A stretch of DNA of 14,123 bases from an uncultured bacterium (GTDB lineage Bacteria > Verrucomicrobiota > Kiritimatiellia > RFP12 > UBA1067): positions 1 to 14,123 of the forward strand of contig CACZAK010000184.1 of assembly GCA_902779075.1 (NCBI GenBank), in the 5' to 3' direction. Position numbers and translations under genes: made by a program. The notes beneath the pieces were generated by a model. That model was not told the DNA's origin. It searched no databases and worked only from the letters and a program-made list of their open reading frames with translations. Shown here piece after piece: positions 5,626 through 12,404 of this stretch (position 1 is the first letter of the stretch; every line of letters begins with the position of its first letter).

Positions 5626-8600
5626 ATGAAGATGATAAAGTCAATTATTACGATAACAACGGCACTTGCCGCGACGATCGGGCATGCGGGCGATTCCGCG
5701 CCGTTTCGGATCGATACGATGGAGGGAGTCCGTATTGCGAGAGCAGAAGAGGTAATCACCTATTCGACGGAATGGGATAATGCCGGGAAAGTAGTTGTTG
5801 CCGTAGATGGCATGACGTTGAAAGAGGCCGTTGCTCCCGCGTCAGGCGATGTGATTTGGAACGCCAGGAATGCGAGTGCGGGGAACCACACACTTACGCA
5901 TACCACGTATAAGAACGGTGTCGCCGACAAGGTCGAATCCGTGACATTTAATTGGACTGAGAATCCTGAGACACCTCCTGACGAGACGGCCATGGAGTGG
6001 TCCGACGGCACTACGACATGGCACTACGAGTATATCGACAGGAACAATTCAGACTTTGGAATCGTGATAACAGGTATTGAACTCTCCAATGTCACGTCTG
6101 TGCAGATTCCATCGGAAATCGGGTCGCGCATTGTCACGAAGATCGGCACAGGCGATCCTCTCAGTGGCGGCGCGAATCTCACGGGCGTGACAATTCCTTC
6201 TTCCGTAACGATGATCGGAGACAACGCTTTTAGTGGCTGCGCGAATCTCAGAAGTGCGACGATTGCAGCGTCGCATATCGGCTCTGGGGCGTTTGCTGCT
6301 TGTGAAAACCTGTCCAACCTGACCATTTCGGAAGGCGTAACGGGAATCGGGATGTATGCATTTGAAGGTTGCTACAGCCTTACAAGCGTAACGCTTCCTT
6401 CAACAGTCCGCTATGTGGATGATAGCGCGTTTGAATATTGCGACGGTCTGGCCAGCGTGAAAATAAAGGCGACGGACGCGAGGATACACAAAAACGCTTT
6501 TCTCGATTGCGGAAATGCCTTTCTCGACTACAAGACAATCCCCGGTCTCGTGCTCATCGACGGCTGGGTCATGGGTTTCGACGAGTACTCAGACAGATGG
6601 TACAATGCCGATACGATAGACATCAACTTCACCGGTGCACGCGGCATAGCGAGCTATGCGTTTAGCGGTTGTGGCATAACAAGCGTGAAAATCCCTTCAA
6701 GTGTAAAGTGTGTAGGCGAGTGCGCATTTGAATACTGCGGCATGGAGAGAGTAGAGCTTCAGGCCAGCCTGACGGCAATCCACAGAGGTGCTTTCCGGAA
6801 TAACAGTTTCACGTCATTTGCAATACCGGGCAGTGTGCAATTAATCGGGCAGGAGGCGTTTGCAGAGTGCGGCAATCTGAAGCGCATTGAGATTCCCGGT
6901 TCTGTTGTGTCGATCGGTCCCGATGCGTTTGCAGGCTGTACCTCGCTCGGAGACCTGAGACTCTCTGCGGGACTCAGACAAATACAATCCGGTGCGTTCT
7001 GGGATTGTCCGCTCACGACACTTTCGTTCCCAGACACCGTGGTCTCTATTGAGTACGCGTTCAATAACATTGAGCTTCGGTCTCTAGTCATTCAGGACAG
7101 TGTGAGATATTGCAATCAAACGTTTATAGCCGAAACGGCCACATTGCCCGCAGGTGTGGATTGCGTTGACCATGAGGCCATAAGGTCCTTGACGATTACG
7201 CCCGGGACTGGGAAAGTAAGCTACTTGTTCAATTCATGTCCCAACCTTGAGCGCGTGACAATACAGAAAGGCGTGACATTCATAGACCATGCGTTCTGCG
7301 AATGCGAAAACCTGAAGACGGTTTCGATTGCCGATGGCGTATCGCACATGACCGCCTCATTTGACGGATGCAGCGCGAACGCATACGACACGACGACGAT
7401 TCCCGGCGTCAAATTGCTGGGCGGCTGGGCGATGGGGTACACCGGCAATCTGCCTGCCAATCTAAATCTCAAAGGCTGCAGGGGCATATACTATGGTGCG
7501 TTTGACGGGGCTGGACTGACCGGCGTCACTATTCCAAATACCGTCAAGTATATTGGCGATTATGCCTTTGTCGGTAGCAGTCTCCAAAGCATAAAGATTC
7601 CCGACAGCGTAGAGGAGATAGGCTACGGCGCCTTTGGCGACGACTACGGGCTGGCCATTTTCGACAAGACAACAATCAAGGGCGCAGTGATGGTCGACGG
7701 CTGGATTATGGATTGCGATCCTGATGCCTACGGCAGCGATGGCGGTACATTGGATTTGACTGGTGCGCGTGGAATCGTAAACAATGCTTCTCTGCATCGT
7801 CTGTGCCCTGTAAGCGTTTATATCCCATCAACAGTTTCGCGAATTCCGGAATCGGCGTTTGACTATTGTGACAGTCTGCAGCAAATCGTATTGGCTGAAG
7901 GCGTGAAAAGCATCGGAGCGAGGGCGTTTGCTGGTACAGGGATAAGTTATGTCGTGGATGACAGCGTTATTTTGTGCTGTGGCATGGGCAACAGTGCAAT
8001 TGTGCTTCCATCCAGCCTGACCGAAATCGGCGATGAAGCTTTCAGCGAATGTGAATATCTTTCGTCGGTTGACATTGCAAAGTCGAATGTGAAGACCATT
8101 GGTCAAGGCGCATTTTCCTCTCCGTTGCAACGCATGACGCTCCCGTCAAAGTTGGAGACACTCGGCAAACTAGGATGGTCCGGCGGCGGGCTGAAAGTTC
8201 CAGCTTCAGTCTCGTTTGTCGAAATGGGGGCTTTGGAGGGCTTCGACTTGCTGGAATTTGAGGGTAACGCACCTGTTATCTGTGAGATCGGGTACGGCTT
8301 GCCCACTGCCATGGTACCAAAGGATTCGACCGGTTGGGGCGTGGCGATTCCAAGTTCAACGCTGATATACGCGGGAGGCGGGGCTGGACCAGCGGACACG
8401 CTGCCAGCAGCAAAACCCAAGCCGGCCATCTACTGTGACAGTTCGTACACGGTGGTTCCGGGACAGTCCTGCAGCATTCCGATCACCGTGCTGTCGACCA
8501 TCAAGAAGACGACCGTCACGGTGAAAGGTCTCCCTTCCGGGCTCAAGTATTCGGGCGGGAAGATAACCGGCAAGGCGAAGAAGCCAGGGACGTCCAAGGT

Positions 8601-9873
8601 GACGATAACCGCGAAGAATACGAAAGGTTCTGCAACGAAGAAGATAACGATCAAAGTGAAGAATCCCGGTTTTGCGGTCGCTGTGGCGCCACGGAAAGTG
8701 AACGGCTCGGCAGTGGACAGCGATACGATCGAGACAAGCGGGCAGACGGTGACGGTGCGCGTGGGCTTCAGCCAGTCGTTCGCGCTGTCCGTGGTTCCCG
8801 GCGTGTCTGGGGTGTCCGGCTCGACAGCAACAGTGAAGGTGACAGGCCTGCCGAGCGGCCTCGCCTACAAGAACGGCGCGATCAGCGGCGTGCCGCGTAA
8901 GGCGGGCACGAAGACGGTTACTGTGAAGTGCTCTAACAAGTGGGGGTGGTCGAAAACGTTCACGATTAAGATCAAGGTTGTTTCCTTGCCGTCGGAAGTC
9001 GTTGGGACTTTCAACGGATACACGGTTTCGACAATCTGCAATGACAACCGTCTGGATTACAATTCCCAGATGGTCAAGGTGACGGTAACAAGTAACGGAA
9101 AGTTGTCCGCAAAGATCGGGTCGGTCACGTGGACGGCCTCTTCGTGGTCTGCGGTGGAGGAAGGCGGTTGTTACTACTCGGCTGTCTACACGGCAGTCCT
9201 GAAGCGATTCCCTGACAATGGGTCGCGACTTAATGTGCGCGTCAATCTGGGAGAGAAGTGGAACAGTTTCCAGATGCTTGGGTCGATCATGACCAATGGC
9301 GTAGAGGGGAGGAACATCGTCGCCCAGCGCAATCCTTTCGGAAAGAACGCGAAAAAGAAGTACATCAATGCTGAAGCGGGGGGAATTGCAACTAAGTTGT
9401 CAAAGTATGGGAACATGCCGACAGCAGTCTCTGTGGTGGGGTCGGGTGTCTATGAGCTCATTGGGCCAGTGTGCACTATCATCAATTCGTACCCGGTGAC
9501 GTTTAAGGTGAGTAGTTCGGGCGTGGTGACAATCTCAGGAAAGGTCGGTGGACAGAAATTGTCGGGAACAACGGTGTTGCGCGTTTCAGAATCTTCATGG
9601 ATGGTATCCCCGTTCAGGATAGCAACCTCGGACGAAGAGGTTGATTATGATGATGACGATGAACCAATCTATGATGAATCGAAGAACGAGAAATGCCTTC
9701 AGGCTGATTTTTGTCTGGGTACGCCTTCTAAACCCATTCGTGTGCATGTGGAATTCAATCCTATGGATAAAGGTTGTCGCCATGGATGGGTAACAATTGG
9801 GAAACATACATGGGACGAGTATTTCCAGTACGATGATGAGGATGAGGATGAGGATGGCTGGGACGATGAGTAA
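5626..9873 (+). CDS. Large secreted BspA-type leucine-rich-repeat protein with Ig-like domains
   Basis: The 1415-residue protein begins with a signal peptide (MKMIKSIITITTALAATIGHA, cut near 21). Residues about 22-120 form a beta domain starting APFRIDTMEGVRIARAEEVITYS. From about 140 to 900 there are repeated BspA/TpLRR units of the type IPSSVTMIGDNAFSGCANL. Three spacer modules carrying GW(V/A/I)M lie near residues 312, 599 and 690. Two Ig-like (He_PIG-type) domains follow at about 930-1015 and 1015-1120, each with GLPSGL and a TITAKN-like strand. A further beta domain precedes two acidic runs, the last one ending the protein. There is no LPxTG, PEP-CTERM or second membrane segment. Ribosome site ggaggt (5615-5620). 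It is likely a cell-surface or shed adhesin; the ligand is unknown. Confidence 0.9.
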   Translation: MKMIKSIITITTALAATIGHAGDSAPFRIDTMEGVRIARAEEVITYSTEWDNAGKVVVAVDGMTLKEAVAPASGDVIWNARNASAGNHTLTHTTYKNGVADKVESVTFNWTENPETPPDETAMEWSDGTTTWHYEYIDRNNSDFGIVITGIELSNVTSVQIPSEIGSRIVTKIGTGDPLSGGANLTGVTIPSSVTMIGDNAFSGCANLRSATIAASHIGSGAFAACENLSNLTISEGVTGIGMYAFEGCYSLTSVTLPSTVRYVDDSAFEYCDGLASVKIKATDARIHKNAFLDCGNAFLDYKTIPGLVLIDGWVMGFDEYSDRWYNADTIDINFTGARGIASYAFSGCGITSVKIPSSVKCVGECAFEYCGMERVELQASLTAIHRGAFRNNSFTSFAIPGSVQLIGQEAFAECGNLKRIEIPGSVVSIGPDAFAGCTSLGDLRLSAGLRQIQSGAFWDCPLTTLSFPDTVVSIEYAFNNIELRSLVIQDSVRYCNQTFIAETATLPAGVDCVDHEAIRSLTITPGTGKVSYLFNSCPNLERVTIQKGVTFIDHAFCECENLKTVSIADGVSHMTASFDGCSANAYDTTTIPGVKLLGGWAMGYTGNLPANLNLKGCRGIYYGAFDGAGLTGVTIPNTVKYIGDYAFVGSSLQSIKIPDSVEEIGYGAFGDDYGLAIFDKTTIKGAVMVDGWIMDCDPDAYGSDGGTLDLTGARGIVNNASLHRLCPVSVYIPSTVSRIPESAFDYCDSLQQIVLAEGVKSIGARAFAGTGISYVVDDSVILCCGMGNSAIVLPSSLTEIGDEAFSECEYLSSVDIAKSNVKTIGQGAFSSPLQRMTLPSKLETLGKLGWSGGGLKVPASVSFVEMGALEGFDLLEFEGNAPVICEIGYGLPTAMVPKDSTGWGVAIPSSTLIYAGGGAGPADTLPAAKPKPAIYCDSSYTVVPGQSCSIPITVLSTIKKTTVTVKGLPSGLKYSGGKITGKAKKPGTSKVTITAKNTKGSATKKITIKVKNPGFAVAVAPRKVNGSAVDSDTIETSGQTVTVRVGFSQSFALSVVPGVSGVSGSTATVKVTGLPSGLAYKNGAISGVPRKAGTKTVTVKCSNKWGWSKTFTIKIKVVSLPSEVVGTFNGYTVSTICNDNRLDYNSQMVKVTVTSNGKLSAKIGSVTWTASSWSAVEEGGCYYSAVYTAVLKRFPDNGSRLNVRVNLGEKWNSFQMLGSIMTNGVEGRNIVAQRNPFGKNAKKKYINAEAGGIATKLSKYGNMPTAVSVVGSGVYELIGPVCTIINSYPVTFKVSSSGVVTISGKVGGQKLSGTTVLRVSESSWMVSPFRIATSDEEVDYDDDDEPIYDESKNEKCLQADFCLGTPSKPIRVHVEFNPMDKGCRHGWVTIGKHTWDEYFQYDDEDEDEDGWDDE

Positions 9874-10005
9874 GTGTATTCCGTGGATTTCGTGGGTTGC
9901 AACGCAACAGGCAAGCCGTGGGACGCGCCGCTACCAAGCAAGGCGACGGCCAGCCTTGGACTCTACCCATCACGGTCAAGGGCGGCACGTGAATTCAAGG
10001 ACCTA

Positions 10006-10031
10006 AGTGTATAGGATCGAGTGTATAGGAT
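10006..10031 (+). repeat. Short direct repeat after the LRR gene
   Basis: The 12-mer agtgtataggat occurs at 10006-10017 and 10020-10031, a 14-base period. It lies just before the stop end of the minus-strand ATPase pseudogene, in the 166-base gap after the LRR gene. The rest of that gap contains ccgtggatttcgtgg (9889-9893 region, 9-base units) and a short gttgc/gcaac stem, but no convincing terminator. Confidence 0.6.
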
Positions 10032-10039
10032 GTGGTTCA

Positions 10040-10818
10040 TTACAGCGTCTCCAGCGATTGGGGGTCGAGGAGGAATGCTTTAAGGCCCATGAAGGTTATT
10101 CCGTTTCTGTCCATCCATGGCCTTTCGTATGGGTCGCCGGTAATAACAATCTTGCGGAAGGAATCTCGGACATGGCGTAGAGAATAGGTCTCTTGCTCTC
10201 GCTTTCCGGGATCGGGGATGGAAAACGCCGATTGCACGTATATGCGCTCGGATGCCTTGTTGATCACAAAGTCGATTTCGCTTGTTACTTGGGTTCGAGC
10301 CCCGTTGACTACAGGGTTTGTGGTGACCATTCCCACATCGACCGAACATGAGATGGGACGACTCGATCTGCCTGAAGAAGTCTGGCATTGGAGCCGGTAA
10401 CGTAGGTGCTGACATTGTTGCGTTTGAGAAGTCCATTGAGGACATGGTAGAATGTGATGTAGGCGTTCTTGCGGTCTTTGGGGCGGAATCGCGAAAGATC
10501 TGTACCTTCGGGCAGTATTGGTTCCGCATGCTGGATTTCGTCAATGAGGACATAGCATGGTGAACTGTCAGATGGAAGTCGCGCCCGTATTTCCTTGCCG
10601 AGAGTGATGGCATCACGGCAGAAAAGAAAGTCGTCGGATTCGAGATCTATTTCAACGATATGGTCGGGGGCAACGCCGCTGTCAAGCAGATGTTGCTTGA
10701 AAATGGTGAAAAGGAGAAAGCTTTTTCCGCAACGGCGCATCCCAACGAGAATCTTTATCAAGTGGTGGCTTTTTGCTTGAATAAGACGATTGAGCAGCAG
10801 TTCGCGTTGAATTATCAT
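10040..10818 (-). pseudogene. AAA ATPase (DUF4143-type) gene with two internal deletions
   Basis: Reading leftward from the ATG at 10818, the first about 148 codons give MIIQRELLLNRLIQ, Walker A GMRRCGKSFLL, Walker B CYVLIDEIQHAE and YVTGSNAR, the normal start of these roughly 400-residue ATPases of unknown role. Near 10378 the frame changes to FRQIESSHLM, which belongs near the C-terminus of the family, so about 180 residues are missing. Near 10345 there is a second shift to VDVGMVTTNPVV, then SEIDFVINKASERIYVQSAF and the normal end FLLDPQSLETL. The short fragment between the breaks shows two separate losses. No intact product is possible. These ATPases are often found in multiple, decaying copies in gut bacteria. 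Confidence 0.85.
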
Positions 10819-10849
10819 TGTTGCGCTTTCCGTTTTATCTACATGTTGA

Positions 10850-11061
10850 CTGATTTGAAAGGCGAGTTCACCTACGATTACTGGATGTGGGCGAATCGGC
10901 GAGAGCGGCGTTTCCGCGAATGGGCTCCGTTCAACAGGGCGGGGCATTTGCCGACGATTCTCAGGTGGTATGGGGTCCGTATCCCGAAGGACGAGGCGTG
11001 TCCGATATGCGGGACTGGCGGCATTCGAGAATCCGATTCGTGGGCTTCATGCAAAGTTTGA
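10850..11061 (+). pseudogene. Possible 3' remnant of an unknown gene with a CxxC motif
   Basis: The plus frame ending at 11059-11061 reads GEFTYDYWMWANRRERRF, then LPTILRWYGVRIPKDEACPICG. The high content of tryptophan, tyrosine and paired cysteines looks like real protein rather than chance. No start codon with a ribosome site exists nearby, and the region upstream belongs to the opposite-strand ATPase. I do not recognise the family. The stop overlaps the start of the following -10 region. It may equally be a chance open frame, so confidence is low. Confidence 0.3.
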
Positions 11062-11067
11062 TATAAT
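11062..11067 (+). promoter_or_regulatory. -10 box of the flavin-reductase-remnant promoter
   Basis: A perfect TATAAT is followed by actgacatcggaa, a purine-rich stretch and ggaggg (11090-11095) before the ATG at 11101. No clear -35 is visible. The segment 11062-11103 matches 12310-12351 at 38 of 42 bases, so this promoter-plus-leader exists twice in the window. Confidence 0.6.
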
Positions 11068-11100
11068 ACTGACATCGGAACCAAAAGAAGGAGGGACACA

Positions 11101-11292
11101 ATGAAGAAGAACCTTGGAGTAAAGAACTGGATGTTCCCGATGCCGGTATTGATGATTGGCACATACGGCGCGGATGGCAAGCCGGACGCGGGGAAGATGA
11201 AGCCCATCTGCTTTGACACCTGCCAGCACGTCTACCGTCTCATGGGTGCGTCCGTCGCACCTGCATTCTCCTGCGGCAAGGAACTGATGTGA
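11101..11292 (+). pseudogene. Flavin reductase-like (FMN-binding split barrel) gene with its middle deleted in frame
   Basis: Residues 1-30, MKKNLGVKNWMFPMPVLMIG then TYGADGKPDA, are the start of a roughly 190-residue flavin reductase/flavoredoxin family. Residues 31-63, GKMKPICFDTCQHVYRLMG then ASVAPAFSCGKELM, are its usual end (compare the family pattern LxPITFDPxxHxYRxLGExVGxAFSxGK). About 125 residues, including the FMN-binding core, are missing at a junction near 11190. Because the join is in frame and promoter and ribosome site are intact, a 63-residue peptide may still be made, but it cannot bind FMN as the family does. I therefore call it a pseudogene, though an active small peptide is not excluded. 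Confidence 0.75.
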
Positions 11293-11410
11293 TTCGCGCC
11301 CAGGATTCGTCGATCGTCTCATACATGGTGGATACCTTGCCGACAACAAGACGACGGTCGCCTGCGAGAAGTCGTTCCGCAGGCTTCCGCTCACCGAGGT
11401 CCTGCCGTGA
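11291..11410 (+). pseudogene. C-terminal fragment of an unrecognised gene
   Basis: Immediately after the flavin-reductase remnant, and shifted by one base, an open frame reads PGFVDRLIHGGYLADNKTT, then EKSFRRLPLTEVLP and stops at 11408-11410. It has no start codon or ribosome site of its own. The composition and the clean ending suggest the tail of a once intact gene. I could not name the family. It sits in a stretch where several gene ends are packed together, consistent with repeated deletion. Confidence 0.35.
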
Positions 11411-11449
11411 CTGAAGAATACGCAAGTTGGCAAGAATAAGTAGATAGCA

Positions 11450-11489
11450 ATGACAACATACAAAACCACTGGAAGCAGAGTGCGCATGA
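11450..11489 (+). pseudogene. Deletion scar of a TSCPD-domain gene (copy 2)
   Basis: The start MTTYKTTG (from the ATG at 11450) matches the start of copy 1 (MTTYNTKG). From 11472, one frame over, the bases read EAECA and stop at 11487-11489, matching the LEAERA end of copy 1. Nearly the whole gene between is lost. The similarity continues past the stop: gcatgaagactgcat here against gcatgaagtctgcat at 1873-1887. The stop overlaps the dipeptidase ATG (ATGA), and the ATG at 11450 happens to be in frame with the dipeptidase. The match is short, so this reading depends on the comparison with copy 1. Confidence 0.5.
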
Positions 11490-12175
11490 AGACTGCATCG
11501 TTCGGAATCGCCGTGCTCGTTCTGGCGCTGGCTGCGGGGTGCTGCAGCACCGCTGCGCGGGACGCTCGCGGCGAATTTGTCGCGCTCGCCGAGGCGGTGC
11601 CGGACGCAATCCTCGAGCCGCGTTACTATTCGACCTATAACTTCGTCGGCGAACGCATCGACGGATACGAAGAGCCGTGCGCGCTTCTGACGAAAGAGGC
11701 GGCGCGTGCGCTCAAGGCGGCGAGCGACGACTGCGTCAGGCGCGGCTACCGGCTGAAGATATACGACGCGTACCGTCCGCAGCGCGCCGTTGCGCATTTC
11801 GTCCGCTGGGCGGCCGATGTCGGCGACACGCGGATGAAGCCGTATTTCTACCGCGACCTCGACAAGTCCGTGCTGTTCGAGCGCGGCTACATCGCGGAGA
11901 AGTCGGGGCACAGCCGCGGCAGCACGGTGGACCTTACGCTCTTCGATATGAAGACCGGCAAGGAAGTCGACATGGGCGGCACGTTTGACTGGTTCGGCCT
12001 CGAATCGCATCCCGACTACAAAGGCGTAACGAAGGAGCAGTACGCCAACCGCATGCTTCTCCGCGAGATCATGCTTGCCCACGGCTTCAAGCCGCTCGCG
12101 GAAGAATGGTGGCACTTCACGCTCAAGAACGAGCCCTATCCCGACACTTACTTCGACTTCCCGGTACGCGAGTGA
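11486..12175 (+). CDS. ddpX: D-alanyl-D-alanine dipeptidase, M15D (VanX/DdpX-like) lipoprotein
   Basis: The enzyme class splits D-Ala-D-Ala, recycling or removing this cell-wall dipeptide. The 229-residue protein shows the M15 zinc motifs: SGHSRGSTVDLT (His142 and Asp149) and EEWWHF (catalytic Glu207, zinc ligand His210), plus DAYRP (94-98), the substrate-side arginine of VanX. A lipoprotein signal MKTASFGIAVLVLALAAGC ends in LAAG-C with Cys19, so it is probably anchored in the periplasm, unlike cytoplasmic VanX of enterococci. I chose the ATG at 11486 because it starts the signal peptide; an in-frame ATG at 11450 would add 12 residues from a TSCPD scar. Nothing nearby (vanH, ligase) suggests glycopeptide resistance, so peptidoglycan recycling is the better guess. 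Confidence 0.9.
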   Translation: MKTASFGIAVLVLALAAGCCSTAARDARGEFVALAEAVPDAILEPRYYSTYNFVGERIDGYEEPCALLTKEAARALKAASDDCVRRGYRLKIYDAYRPQRAVAHFVRWAADVGDTRMKPYFYRDLDKSVLFERGYIAEKSGHSRGSTVDLTLFDMKTGKEVDMGGTFDWFGLESHPDYKGVTKEQYANRMLLREIMLAHGFKPLAEEWWHFTLKNEPYPDTYFDFPVRE

Positions 12176-12180
12176 ACATA

Positions 12181-12213
12181 TTTGTGGTCTTTGCGCCCTT
12201 TGCGGCTAAACAA
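12181..12213 (+). repeat. Second ctttgcg-type dispersed repeat
   Basis: The bases tttgtggtc tttgcgccc tttgcggct are three 9-base units followed by an A-rich run, six bases after the dipeptidase stop. It is related to the element at 881-920 and sits, like it, between genes. It directly abuts the tail of the third TSCPD remnant. Confidence 0.6.
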
Positions 12214-12224
12214 AAACAATCAAA

Positions 12225-12305
12225 AAGACGGACTCGAAGGGCATCCGGCGCCGCAACGGCACCTCGTGCCCAGACCAGCTCCCCCGCGCGCTGGGGGCGG
12301 AATAA
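12225..12305 (+). pseudogene. C-terminal remnant of a TSCPD-domain gene (copy 3)
   Basis: The frame ending in taa at 12303-12305 reads KTDSKGIRRRNGTSCPDQLPRALGAE (first residue at 12225), containing the name-giving TSCPD motif, which copy 1 has partly lost. An in-frame stop at 12207 and the absence of a start show that the 5' half is gone; a dispersed repeat occupies its place. Copy 1 ends CPDQLARALEAERA, so the two are clearly the same family but not identical. Three remnants within one window imply that this small gene was once present in several copies, or that one was broken up and spread. Confidence 0.72.
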
Positions 12306-12306
12306 A

Positions 12307-12315
12307 TGGTATAAT
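12307..12315 (+). promoter_or_regulatory. Extended -10 promoter ahead of thiH
   Basis: The sequence tggtataat contains a perfect TATAAT (12310-12315) with a TGn extension, two bases after the TSCPD stop. The 42 bases from 12310 match the flavin-reductase promoter/leader at 11062 with four differences; three of them fall in the copied ribosome site (ggaggg became gaatga-like). It is the nearest promoter to thiH-thiC, which are cut off from the riboswitch-controlled genes. No -35 box is evident, and no TPP aptamer follows. Confidence 0.6.
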
Positions 12316-12348
12316 ACTGACATCGGAAACAAAAGAAGAATGAACACA

Positions 12349-12390
12349 ATGGAACTCAACGGATCGAAGGAAGATTTGCTGTCCATTTGA
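12349..12390 (+). CDS. Very short ORF upstream of thiH, probably a gene-start remnant
   Basis: The ATG at 12349 corresponds to the start codon of the flavin-reductase remnant in the duplicated promoter module, but codes MELNGSKEDLLSI and stops at 12388-12390. The start MELNGSK resembles rubrerythrin N-termini (MELKGSKTEKNL), so it may be the leftover of such a gene; the match is too short to trust. The copied ribosome site is damaged. Its stop lies 14 bases before the thiH ATG, close enough for coupled translation if it is read at all. Confidence 0.3.
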   Translation: MELNGSKEDLLSI

Positions 12391-12404
12391 CGGGGATAAT
12401 TGAA

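Noticed and set aside
10040..10818. Intact AAA ATPase as part of a defence system
   Set aside because: The gene has two frame-changing deletions removing most of the domain after the Walker motifs, so it cannot be functional.
11486..12175. Vancomycin-resistance gene vanX
   Set aside because: Motifs are shared with VanX, but a lipoprotein signal is present and no vanH, vanA-type ligase or vanRS lies nearby, so a cell-wall recycling role is more likely.
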